Shown: positions 8,088 to 15,000, counted from the first letter of the stretch. The stretch is 20,788 nt of DNA from Methylococcaceae bacterium UBA7658 (GCA_002483425.1 DLHW01000004.1:1-20788); one strand, 5' to 3'. Notes: a model not told the origin generated them from the letters alone. Program-made: numbers and translations.

Positions 8088-10133
8088 ATGACCAATCTTC
8101 GCAAACCATTGATCCTAGGCAAACACCGCAAAGCCCTAGCTGACAAACAAACCGCAGAAATGGCGCAGCAAGCGGAAGAGCTGGTGCGCATGGATAAAAT
8201 CGTCGAAAACTCCTCGGAAAAAAACCGTAATTTCTTCATGGCTTACTTAGGTTTGCTGATTTACGTGCAAGCCATCATCTTTTCCACTACCGACTTACAA
8301 TTGCTGGTATCTACCGATGGCTTAAAATTGCCGCTGGTCGATCTGAACGTGCCGCTGGTGGGGTTTTATGTGGTCGTGCCAATCTTCATCATAGCCCTTC
8401 ATTTCAATTTTCTGCAAAACCTGGACAGCCACCATTACAAACTCATGCAGTGGCAAGCCCTGCATCAAGACGGCGTGGTGGAGCGCAAATTTATCTATCC
8501 CTTCTTGTTCGATTACGCCATCTTGGAGCGCGGCAGCCAGTTTCAAACATTGGTGAAAGCAGCCAATAGATTGCTTTGCTACAATCTCGCGCCAATCACC
8601 TTGGGGTTGTTACTGATTCGTTTCAGCGATCGGCAGGATTGGCTGGTAACGATCTGGCATTATTTTGCCTTCTTATTCGATTGCGGCTTGGTGCGGCGGT
8701 TTCACCGCGCTTTGCACAGCAACCAACAAAGCCAATCTCAAGCCGAAAAAAAGGAAGATGATAAGAGTATCGTCAAACGATTCATTACCATAATCTTAAG
8801 TCCATTCAATACGCTAATAAGCGGCTCCGCTTTTTTATTATGGGGTTTTTGGTACGGCATCCGGCGCATTTTTGGGCTACTGGTGCTAGCGGAAACCCTG
8901 TTAACCCTTGCTGTGGCCGCAACAAGCGATGACTATTTTGTCAAGCATGTGCAACCTTGGTTGCAGCCTGTGACCCAAAATGGTCAATTTGCAAATTTTC
9001 TTTTTGTGTTAGTTCCAAATAGAGCCGAAGAGATCATGCAAGCCTTTCATAATAAAATTGAATTAGCATTGCCACGTATAAAGATCGATCCGAACGAAAC
9101 GGTCTGGCACATAAATCGGCCAGAACTGGAAGATGCTGCAAAACTAGCTCGATATGCGGACTGGGTGAAATATTTTCAAGAAAAAGGCCAAGGTTTTCTG
9201 CCCGAAACTCCCAACTTAAGGTTGATAAATATGCCAAAACAGTATCTACCGCGCGCACGGTTAGAAAAGGCTAAGATGCAAGGCTCTGATCTAAGTGGTG
9301 CTCAACTGCAAGGGGCTAATTTAAATTTTGCTCAACTGCAAGGGGCTAATCTAAATTTTGCTCAACTGCAAGGAGCTAATTTAAGCTCTGTACTGCATGG
9401 GGCTGAGTTGGTTTCCGCCATACTGCAAGGAGCTGATTTAGCATTTGCCGAAATGCAAGGAGCAGATTTAAGCGACGCCCAATTGCAAGGAGCAGATTTA
9501 AGCCACGCCAATTTGTATGGCACTAATTTTCAGTCAACACACTTAACAGGATCAATAGTGATTATTTCTGAATTTAAATATGCTCTCAACGTACCAAATT
9601 CCATAGTTTTCGATTTTAATGTTATTAAGGAAACTCAGATCAAAATTCCCATAGTTAAATTTTTCAATGATCCTAACAAAAATCCGGATTGGGATGTTTT
9701 GTTACACGAAGCCAGCAGCATTTTTCAACCTGCTGCTAAGAGCCGCTATCAAGAACTGATTCAGGCAGCAAAACAGCAAATCAATTTTGCTAGTGGCAGG
9801 CAGCCAGCCTTGATTCACCAACTGAGAGAAATTGCCAAACTCGCTGTGCCACAAGTTTGCAGTGATGATGAAATATTTAATTCTGCTCCAGTTGCATCAA
9901 CGCAGGCATTCCGTGATTCATACCATTCTGAAAAATTTATTTTTCCTAATATTAGGAATGTCGATTATGAATATGTGCTTAAAGATACCGACCAAAATAC
10001 TGATTATCAATTCGTCCTTAAAGACATCGACCGCAAACTCTGCACCTTGCCCGAATGCGCGGACATCCGCGACAAAATCGACGGCTTGGATTGCACACCG
10101 TTTCAGAAAGAAGCAACTCGCAAGATGGGTTAG
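8088..10133 (+). CDS. Membrane protein with pentapeptide repeats, function unknown
   Basis: The 681-residue protein has three parts. The N-terminal part has hydrophobic segments at about 49-66, 88-106, 163-179, 186-200, 235-256 and 260-278, with a charged Gln/Lys-rich linker near 210-230. The middle part (about 390-490) is a run of A(D/N)LXX-type pentapeptide repeats, which fold into a right-handed quadrilateral beta helix. The C-terminal part (about 490-681) is soluble, with a repeated short motif (YEYVLKDTD / YQFVLKDID) near 640-660. No catalytic motif is seen. Similar membrane/pentapeptide proteins occur, to my knowledge, in methanotroph genomes without a known role. The repeat DNA is nearly identical between units (see the repeat entry). 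It opens the accessory block between the ftsB remnant and ispD. Confidence 0.85.
   Translation: MTNLRKPLILGKHRKALADKQTAEMAQQAEELVRMDKIVENSSEKNRNFFMAYLGLLIYVQAIIFSTTDLQLLVSTDGLKLPLVDLNVPLVGFYVVVPIFIIALHFNFLQNLDSHHYKLMQWQALHQDGVVERKFIYPFLFDYAILERGSQFQTLVKAANRLLCYNLAPITLGLLLIRFSDRQDWLVTIWHYFAFLFDCGLVRRFHRALHSNQQSQSQAEKKEDDKSIVKRFITIILSPFNTLISGSAFLLWGFWYGIRRIFGLLVLAETLLTLAVAATSDDYFVKHVQPWLQPVTQNGQFANFLFVLVPNRAEEIMQAFHNKIELALPRIKIDPNETVWHINRPELEDAAKLARYADWVKYFQEKGQGFLPETPNLRLINMPKQYLPRARLEKAKMQGSDLSGAQLQGANLNFAQLQGANLNFAQLQGANLSSVLHGAELVSAILQGADLAFAEMQGADLSDAQLQGADLSHANLYGTNFQSTHLTGSIVIISEFKYALNVPNSIVFDFNVIKETQIKIPIVKFFNDPNKNPDWDVLLHEASSIFQPAAKSRYQELIQAAKQQINFASGRQPALIHQLREIAKLAVPQVCSDDEIFNSAPVASTQAFRDSYHSEKFIFPNIRNVDYEYVLKDTDQNTDYQFVLKDIDRKLCTLPECADIRDKIDGLDCTPFQKEATRKMG
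9300..9389 (+). repeat. Three near-identical 30-bp tandem repeats within the pentapeptide region
   Basis: Units 9300-9329, 9330-9359 and 9360-9389 each begin GCTCAACTGCAAGG and encode AQLQGANLNF or a close variant (two pentapeptides). The first two differ at one base. Diverged units follow to about 9520 with CTGCAAGGAGC as the common core. Such DNA-level identity points to recent unit duplication. Confidence 0.85.
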
Positions 10134-10145
10134 TTGTAAATCCCA

Positions 10146-10190
10146 TTGCAAAAAATCCGCTCCCTGTTAATATGACCATGTGCTGACCAT
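10146..10190 (+). promoter_or_regulatory. Candidate promoter and direct-repeat operator before the RHH gene
   Basis: TTGCAA (10146-10151), a 16-base spacer and TAATAT (10168-10173) form a plausible sigma-70 promoter. Two copies of TGACCAT (10173-10179 and 10184-10190) follow, spaced 11 bases apart, one helical turn, and cover the expected start site. Ribbon-helix-helix proteins often bind short repeats with this spacing, so autoregulation by the next gene is a reasonable inference. Confidence 0.4.
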
Positions 10191-10207
10191 AGCCATGAGG
10201 AGTAGCC

Positions 10208-10483
10208 ATGACGACTGCAACTGAACGTATCCCTGTTCTGGTAACTAAATATCAAAAACAACAGCTTACTGCCAAGGCTAAAGCGGCGGGACTTTCGACA
10301 GGTGAATTCTTGCGCCGCGCCGGAGAGAGCTATTCCGCATCGGAAGACCAGGATTTATTGGAAGGCTTACTGGAACAGGTGATTAAAATCACCGCCAAAA
10401 CCGAACAAGCCATTGACGATGCCTTGGCTTTCGTCGCTGCTTCGGAACAACGTTTGACGGTACTTGATGCTAAAGACAAATAA
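10208..10483 (+). CDS. Small ribbon-helix-helix-like protein (MobC-like N-terminus)
   Basis: This 91-residue protein opens with a basic strand-helix-helix stretch at about 7-37 (RIPVLVTKYQKQQL, then AKAAGLSTGEFLRRAG). The pattern is typical of ribbon-helix-helix DNA-binding proteins such as the plasmid mobilisation protein MobC. The rest (40-90) is a predicted acidic helix or coiled coil. The start is well supported by a GAGGAG ribosome site. No relaxase is present, so a mobilisation role is unlikely here and a transcriptional regulator is equally possible. Direct repeats just upstream could be its operator. A small coiled-coil gene follows after 144 bp. The coding call is good; the function is inferred from fold only. 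Confidence 0.75.
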   Translation: MTTATERIPVLVTKYQKQQLTAKAKAAGLSTGEFLRRAGESYSASEDQDLLEGLLEQVIKITAKTEQAIDDALAFVAASEQRLTVLDAKDK

Positions 10484-10627
10484 TCATTGTAATTCCATTG
10501 TGGTTCGACGACCAAAGGAAGTGCCTGTGATACAAGCTCACTATTTATGCCCTTTGGGTATGAACGGAATTTGCCCAAATCAATCGAACAGATTTTTTTG
10601 AATCGAACAGAATCTTAGGGTTAAGCA

Positions 10628-10831
10628 ATGGGCATTTCGGAAAAAGTGTGGGATGTATTAACCACCGTCATAAAAATGGACGATAAGGTGGAGCGCATGG
10701 CCGATACCATCAAAGGCCAACAAATGCGGATTGAAGATTTAACTATGCGGGTTGTGCGCCTTGAAACTGCGCTTGAAATTGCCTTGGCATCGCCAAAATC
10801 AATGCCATCTACTAAAAATATTCTTAAATAA
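10628..10831 (+). CDS. Small coiled-coil protein, function unknown
   Basis: The 67-residue product has a long heptad-patterned helix at about 8-55 (VIKMDDKVERMADTIKGQQM continuing through EDLTMRVVRLETALEIAL). A short polar tail ends in Lys. There is no signal peptide or membrane segment. AGGG lies 8 bases before the ATG. Helical propensity and its place after the RHH gene suggest a partner or dimer-forming protein, but nothing shows a specific role. The 144 bp between the two genes hold no gene I can support. It is probably real because of its clean coiled-coil pattern and ribosome site. Confidence 0.6.
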   Translation: MGISEKVWDVLTTVIKMDDKVERMADTIKGQQMRIEDLTMRVVRLETALEIALASPKSMPSTKNILK

Positions 10832-10877
10832 AGCTGTTACGGCAGGTCACTTTCTTAGTCTATTGCTAAATAATACG

Positions 10878-10907
10878 ATTAATAATATTATTAGGCGCAT
10901 TATTAAT
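10878..10907. promoter_or_regulatory. Nested palindromes upstream of the toxin-antitoxin pair
   Basis: TAATAATATTATTA (10880-10893) is a perfect 14-bp palindrome. Around it, ATTAATAAT (10878-10886) and ATTATTAAT (10899-10907) are exact inverted repeats. They lie 21-50 bases before the antitoxin ATG, where type II antitoxins commonly bind to repress their own promoter. The sequence is very AT-rich, which lowers the weight of the match. Confidence 0.5.
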
Positions 10908-10927
10908 TTGCTTATCAGGATTCCTTT

Positions 10928-11182
10928 ATGTCCCACATCAGCGCCAACGACCTAAAAACCAAAGGAATTGCCGCTATTGAAGCAGCCCTGGGCGAATCAC
11001 CTGAAGCCATTGTCTCTGTACGCGGCAAAAATAAATTTGTGGTAATGGATATTGCCCAATATCATTATCTTCGTGAATGCGAGTTAGATGCAGCGTTGGC
11101 GCAAACACAAGCTGATTTGACCGCCGGGCGGTTTGTAAAGGAATCTCCCGAAGTCCATTTGCAACGGCTAGACACCTTATAA
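10928..11182 (+). CDS. Type II antitoxin, Phd/YefM-like
   Basis: The 84-residue protein has the N-terminal layout of Phd/YefM antitoxins: ISANDLKTKGIAAIEAAL (4-21), a beta segment AIVSVRGKNKFVVMDIAQY (27-45) and a helix LRECELDAALAQTQADL. The C-terminal tail (about 66-84) is the toxin-binding part in this family. AGGA lies 9 bases before the ATG. The stop TAA shares its last base with the toxin ATG, the tight coupling usual for such pairs. It should neutralise the toxin and repress the operon through the palindromes just upstream. Confidence 0.83.
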   Translation: MSHISANDLKTKGIAAIEAALGESPEAIVSVRGKNKFVVMDIAQYHYLRECELDAALAQTQADLTAGRFVKESPEVHLQRLDTL

Positions 11183-11457
11183 TGCCTTATACACTGGTTT
11201 TTACCGACCAATACAACCGCAAAGCGTCGCGGTTTTTGAAAAGGCATCCGGATTTGCGGCAACAGTACTTGAAAACATTGCAATTGCTGGAAGCTAACCC
11301 ATTTCATCCGTCACTACGCTTGCATCCGTTGCACGGCAAATGGCAAGACTTGCATTCGGTTTCGATTAACCTGTCTTATCGTATTACCTTGGAATTGCTT
11401 ATCCAGGACGAACAAATTATTCCCGTCAATGTGGGCGACCATGAAGCGGTCTATTAA
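11182..11457 (+). CDS. Type II toxin, RelE/ParE superfamily (YafQ-like mRNA interferase)
   Basis: This 91-residue basic protein has the RelE/ParE fold pattern. It opens with a strand (YTLVFTDQY), then helices with KASRFLKRHPDLRQQYLKTL. The C-terminal sheet carries HPLHGKWQDLHSVSINLSYR (48-67) and ends in VGDHEAVY. H48, R67 and H87 sit where the YafQ/RelE group places catalytic residues (compare HPLQGSW and GTHAALF of YafQ), so ribosome-dependent mRNA cleavage is likely. The Asp of YafQ (D67) is not conserved. The start overlaps the antitoxin stop by one base. ispD begins 9 bp after the stop. Confidence 0.83.
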   Translation: MPYTLVFTDQYNRKASRFLKRHPDLRQQYLKTLQLLEANPFHPSLRLHPLHGKWQDLHSVSINLSYRITLELLIQDEQIIPVNVGDHEAVY

Positions 11458-11466
11458 ATCATCACA

Positions 11467-12159
11467 ATGAATCAAACAATTAACTTCTGGGCAGTTGTCC
11501 CCGCTGCTGGTGTTGGCAAACGGATGAATGCCGACAGACCCAAGCAGTACTTGGAGTTGGCGGGAAAAACCGTCATTGAACATACCTTATCACGCTTGCT
11601 ACAAGCTAATATTTTTTCCGCAATTGCTGTAGCTATCTCAGAAGAAGACCCATACTGGCCTGAGCTTGATATAGCAAAAAATGACCTTATCATTACCGCG
11701 CCGGGCGGTAAGGAAAGGGCGGATTCGGTGTTATCGGGCTTGAAGTCGATACGCGAAAAAGCAAAAGATGATGATTGGGTGCTGGTGCATGATGCGGCAA
11801 GGCCGTGTTTGACCGTAATCGATATTCGCCTATTAATTGATACGCTGGTTAATGATGATGTCGGCGGGATTTTGGCCTTGTCGTCCCACGACACGTTAAA
11901 AAATGTGCAAGATAATGCCATCATCGGTACGTTGGACAGGCGCACAATCTGGCGAGCGTTAACGCCGCAAATGTTCCGTTACGGCATGTTAAAATCGGCC
12001 TTGGAAGAAACCGCTGGCGATCCGAGAATTACCGACGAAGCTAGCGCTTTGGAAATCCAGGGTTATACTCCGAAAATCGTTGAAGGCCGCCCCGACAACA
12101 TTAAAATCACCCGGCCTGAAGACTTAGCCTTAGCGCAATTTTACTTGGAGCAACAATGA
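11467..12159 (+). CDS. ispD: 2-C-methyl-D-erythritol 4-phosphate cytidylyltransferase IspD
   Basis: IspD joins CTP and methylerythritol 4-phosphate in the MEP route to isoprenoids. The 230-residue protein (E. coli 236) carries the nucleotide loop PAAGVGKRM (12-20), PKQYLEL (25-31), VHDAARPC (107-114), RALTPQMF with T166, and K213 in NIKITRPEDL. All expected active-site residues are present. It starts 9 bp after the toxin stop and I see no clear Shine-Dalgarno before its ATG, so transcription and perhaps translation are tied to the toxin-antitoxin genes. It overlaps ispF by 4 bases (ATGA). Confidence 0.96.
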   Translation: MNQTINFWAVVPAAGVGKRMNADRPKQYLELAGKTVIEHTLSRLLQANIFSAIAVAISEEDPYWPELDIAKNDLIITAPGGKERADSVLSGLKSIREKAKDDDWVLVHDAARPCLTVIDIRLLIDTLVNDDVGGILALSSHDTLKNVQDNAIIGTLDRRTIWRALTPQMFRYGMLKSALEETAGDPRITDEASALEIQGYTPKIVEGRPDNIKITRPEDLALAQFYLEQQ

Positions 12160-12629
12160 TAAGAGTAGGTCAGGGTTACGATGTACACCGCTTTAATGAC
12201 GGCCACCACATCATTCTAGGCGGTGTAAAAATTCCGTACGAACAAGGTTTGGAAGCGCATTCCGATGGCGACGTCGTGCTGCATGCTCTGTGCGATGCCT
12301 TATTAGGTGCGGCGGCACTGGGCGACATCGGCAAACATTTTCCCGATACCGACCCTGAATTTAAAGGGGCCGACAGCCGGGTTTTGCTCCGCCATGTTTA
12401 CAAAATAGTCCAGGAAAAAGGCTATACGTTAGGCAATGCCGATATTACGATCATTGCCCAAGCCCCAAAGATGGCACCGCATATCGCTGTTATGTGCGAT
12501 AACATAGCGGCTGATTTGCAAGTTGAAATCCATCAAATCAATGTTAAAGCGACCACCACAGAAAAACTGGGTTTTGAAGGCCGTAAAGAAGGTATTGCGG
12601 TCCATGCAGTGGTTTTAATTGAAAAATAA
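12156..12629 (+). CDS. ispF: 2-C-methyl-D-erythritol 2,4-cyclodiphosphate synthase IspF
   Basis: IspF closes the cyclodiphosphate ring two steps after IspD (the kinase IspE acts between them). The 157-residue protein has the normal length and the full signature: zinc ligands D9, H11 (GYDVH) and H43, HSDGDVVLHALCDALLGA (35-52), GDIGKHFPDTD (56-66) and KATTTEKLGFEGR near the C-terminus. It is a trimer in known structures. It overlaps ispD by 4 bases, so the two are co-translated. No obvious terminator follows; the 236 bp to the next gene hold nothing I can support. Confidence 0.97.
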   Translation: MIRVGQGYDVHRFNDGHHIILGGVKIPYEQGLEAHSDGDVVLHALCDALLGAAALGDIGKHFPDTDPEFKGADSRVLLRHVYKIVQEKGYTLGNADITIIAQAPKMAPHIAVMCDNIAADLQVEIHQINVKATTTEKLGFEGRKEGIAVHAVVLIEK

Positions 12630-12865
12630 GGGTTATAAGGACTTTATAAAAGCAATTCAGTTATAAGTTTTCACCCCAGGACGTTTAATCCCAATCAGTT
12701 AATTTTACCGGCTCATAGAGTTTCCGATTAAATCTTTCGGCCCGATTAGAGTAACGAGGAGCAAAGAGACGAACGGCAAGAGATGGATTTCCCTTGTTAC
12801 GTCAAAGGCGCACGTAACGTGGTTTATCCATCGGCAAAATTAATTTGCTCAGAAATCCCATCAGT

Positions 12866-13390
12866 TTAACGCCAATATTCAGCAACCAGTTTTTGACATT
12901 CGTTACTCCATTGACAACCTGCCTGATGCTCGCAAAATTCACCGGGTTTTGTTCTGAAACAAGGACGGTGCCGGCTTGCTGTTTGTATCAGTCGAATGAG
13001 TTTCAATTTAGAATCTACCCGCCCCGGTTTTTTAACGCCTATAGCTTTGGCAAGTTGTTGGAGACCGGTAACTGTCATAATACCGTCTTCATGACATACA
13101 GTTAGAAAAACGTCCACCAGCATTTTGATGTACGCTTGCTCCGCATCCAGCCAGTCGTTGAGTTCATGTCCAGGTAAAAAAAGTCTTTTTTCAGCATTAA
13201 AATAAGCCGCTTCCGAGATCCATTGCTGCCGGTAAATACGGCCGGTTTGTTCCTTAAACGAACGGAATATCGTTATTTTGCTCCTGGTATGTGAACTGTT
13301 GACGGTTACGGTATGATTTTTTTGGGGCAAGATCGGTTGGGAAAGATCGAAATGTGAATTGATTTTTTGCGCTTCAAGATCCGGTTTCAT
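12866..13390 (-). CDS. DUF2934 protein with SAP-like segment and C-terminal Cys cluster
   Basis: This 174-residue soluble protein has three recognisable parts. Residues about 51-88 (WISEAAYFNAEKRLFLPGHE, then LNDWLDAEQAY) fit the DUF2934 domain, a short helical domain of unknown role. Residues about 106-138 (TVTGLQQLAKAIGVKKPGR...KLKLIRLIQ) resemble a SAP/Rho-N type helix-extended-helix that often binds nucleic acid. The tail has C144, C153, C159 and C165 in a spacing that could bind zinc. GGGAGG stands 7 bases before the ATG, a strong ribosome site. It lies alone between ispF and fnr, convergent with ispF. The coding call is firm and the domain call good; a nucleic-acid role is inference. 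Confidence 0.75.
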   Translation of the reverse strand: MKPDLEAQKINSHFDLSQPILPQKNHTVTVNSSHTRSKITIFRSFKEQTGRIYRQQWISEAAYFNAEKRLFLPGHELNDWLDAEQAYIKMLVDVFLTVCHEDGIMTVTGLQQLAKAIGVKKPGRVDSKLKLIRLIQTASRHRPCFRTKPGEFCEHQAGCQWSNECQKLVAEYWR

Positions 13391-13741
13391 GGGCCGCCTC
13401 CCGGCGTAATGATTGATTATGTTGGTTTCTATGCTATCTCCTTGCCAGTAAAAAACTTAGATCCCCTTCACAAAAGTGACGACATGAATAGAGAAAAGTT
13501 CAAATCAATTTTATGGCTGCGGACCTGAAAAAATTTTCGTATCAATCAACCGGAAAAACGCAGGCGAAGGAACTTGTAATTTTTAGTTTAATCAAAATTC
13601 ATCGTACAATGGTCGCACCAAAAGCGAAACAGACCTCGATGAATCAGAACATAAATCTGCAAACTCTTGTGGATTAAAAATACAAGCCATTGATATTTAT
13701 CGCTTTCTTATCTAATAAAACACTGACCTTGGAATAACACG
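13391..13741. promoter_or_regulatory. Divergent region between the DUF2934 gene and fnr
   Basis: These 351 bases hold no supported gene. A possible fnr promoter is TTTAGT (13582-13587), a 17-base spacer and TACAAT (13605-13610), giving a leader of about 125 bases. No full FNR box was seen here, so autoregulation of fnr is not indicated. Confidence 0.35.
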
Positions 13742-14479
13742 ATGGAGTCAATTTTCCACAGAGCCTCTTGCCTTCATTGCAGGCTCAGTACCCTTTGTCT
13801 TCCTTACGGCTTAAAGCAAGAGGAGATTAATCAGCTCGAATCCATTGTTCAACGAAAACGGCCCATTAAGTCGGATGAAATTCTGTTTAGACAAGACGTA
13901 GAATGCCATAGTTTATTTGCGGTTAAATCTGGGTCTTTTCGAAGTTACATTAGCGATTGCGAAGGGTTAGAGCAAACGATCGGATTCTATTTGCCGGGAG
14001 AGCTAATGGGCTTAGACGCCTTAAAGGACGGTCATCTGCATTGTTCCGTTATTGCCTTGGAAACTGCATCGGTGTGCGAACTGCCCTTAGCCGATCTCAA
14101 TGAATTATGCACGCATATTCCTAGCTTGCAAGCTCAATTGATGCGGATTATCGGTACTCAGATTGTGTCCGATCATGACAAAATCGTGCTCTTGGGAAAC
14201 CGATCGGCACAAGAAAAAATGGCGACCTTCTTGCTGATGCTGTCGCAACGTTATAACGCATTGGGTTATTCAGGTACTGAATTTAATCTGACGATGCGAC
14301 GCCACGATATCGCCAATTTTTTGGGCCTAACCATAGAAACGGTTAGCCGTCAGTTAGGCAATTTAAGCAAAGTCGGCATTATAACGGTTAAGCAACGCGG
14401 CATTCATATCAATAATTTGGATTCACTCAAAACTATCGTCGAACCGTGTTTGCCGAATCATTTTTCGTTTGTTAACTAA
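13742..14479 (+). CDS. fnr: Fnr-type oxygen-sensing transcription regulator
   Basis: FNR senses oxygen through a 4Fe-4S cluster and, when anaerobic, dimerises and binds TTGAT-N4-ATCAA. This 245-residue protein has all four cluster ligands at the E. coli spacing: C10, C13 and C19 (CLHCRLSTLC) and C112 (ETASVCELP), exactly 10 lower than C20, C23, C29 and C122. A cyclic-nucleotide-type beta roll (about 35-125), a dimer helix and a winged helix-turn-helix follow. The recognition helix IETVSRQLG keeps E199, S202 and R203, the E-x-x-S-R triad that reads TTGAT. GGAATAA before the ATG is a modest ribosome site. Two perfect FNR boxes lie in this window, one of them 386 bp beyond its stop. This is a true Fnr rather than Crp. 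Confidence 0.95.
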   Translation: MESIFHRASCLHCRLSTLCLPYGLKQEEINQLESIVQRKRPIKSDEILFRQDVECHSLFAVKSGSFRSYISDCEGLEQTIGFYLPGELMGLDALKDGHLHCSVIALETASVCELPLADLNELCTHIPSLQAQLMRIIGTQIVSDHDKIVLLGNRSAQEKMATFLLMLSQRYNALGYSGTEFNLTMRRHDIANFLGLTIETVSRQLGNLSKVGIITVKQRGIHINNLDSLKTIVEPCLPNHFSFVN

Positions 14480-14522
14480 CGTACTGCTAAAAAATGAACC
14501 ATCCCGTCCGCATTTTAAAATC

Positions 14523-14587
14523 ATCAAACTGCTACCCAAATTCAAAGGTACTTAATTATTAGCTTTCCTTGGCGGTAGCAGCTTGAT
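14523..14587. repeat. Long imperfect inverted repeat (hairpin) after fnr
   Basis: TCAAACTGCTACC (14524-14536) pairs with GGTAGCAGCTTGA (14574-14586) with one mismatch, and one more A-T pair extends it. Inside, CAA/TTG and AAAG/CTTT can pair further. It lies between convergent fnr and the tiny lipoprotein gene. It lacks a T-run, so it may be a non-canonical terminator, a 3'-end hairpin or a short repeat element. Confidence 0.5.
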
Positions 14588-14623
14588 TATTCCGTAAAAT
14601 ACGAACGAACCGGCCAGTTTCAG

Positions 14624-14743
14624 TTATTTCGTCACTTCGCCAGCGGCTTTGTTGCCTTGCATTTTACCTTCGTCCTTATCGATACAGCCTGCTAAAGCAG
14701 ATACGGCAACAATTAACATCAATATTTTAGCGATTATTTTCAT
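14624..14743 (-). CDS. 39-residue lipoprotein, entericidin-like in size
   Basis: This small frame encodes a textbook lipoprotein signal: MKIIAKILMLIVAVSALAGC, with lipobox LAGC and the lipid-bearing Cys at residue 20. Only about 20 polar residues follow (CIDKDEGKMQGNKAAGEVTK). No Asp follows the Cys at +2, so by the E. coli rule it should reach the outer membrane. Length and build recall the entericidins EcnA/EcnB, but sequence likeness is too slight to assign. The ribosome site is weak (AGAGA about 10 bases before the ATG). A perfect FNR box with a fitting -10 lies 122 bp upstream. The lipobox makes coding likely despite the small size. Confidence 0.72.
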   Translation of the reverse strand: MKIIAKILMLIVAVSALAGCIDKDEGKMQGNKAAGEVTK

Positions 14744-14837
14744 AGTATTTTCTCTAATAGTGAGTTGTAATCCATTCTTATTACCGGGTTATCTCCAGTA
14801 GCAAGGCGTCATGCTCCGAATAATGCCGGGCGCGTGT

Positions 14838-14878
14838 ATTGTGCCCAGATTAGATAATCCCGTATTGATTTAGATCAA
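14838..14878 (-). promoter_or_regulatory. Perfect FNR box with class II promoter geometry for the small lipoprotein
   Basis: TTGATTTAGATCAA (14865-14878) matches the FNR consensus without mismatch. Toward the lipoprotein gene, CACAAT (14838-14843, 4 of 6 to TATAAT) lies 21 bases past the box, placing the box near -41.5. In the other direction, TATAAA (14895-14900) stands only 16 bases past the box, less suited to class II activation. The site could still affect the AI-2E transporter gene at 15001. Confidence 0.7.
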
Positions 14879-15000
14879 AAAAGGCGCATTTCCTTATAAA
14901 AAAGATGGTTTTTAAACCTTTGAGAATAGGATTAAGCTGGAGGCGGCGTTTTTTAGTTACAATCAAATAATAATCGAACGGCACATTCGAACTCAAAACC

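Noticed and set aside
10208..10483. MobC-like protein as a sign of an integrated plasmid
   Set aside because: No relaxase, origin of transfer, replication protein or integrase lies nearby. The N-terminus only shows a ribbon-helix-helix type fold.
10484..10627. Possible small gene between the RHH and coiled-coil genes
   Set aside because: No start with a ribosome site followed by a sensible frame was found.
12685..12831. Minus-strand frame of 49 codons between ispF and the DUF2934 gene, with a TGA at codon 10
   Set aside because: The 38 open codons after the TGA can occur by chance, no start follows the TGA, and the peptide matches no family I recognise. Selenocysteine use or a broken gene cannot be argued from this alone.
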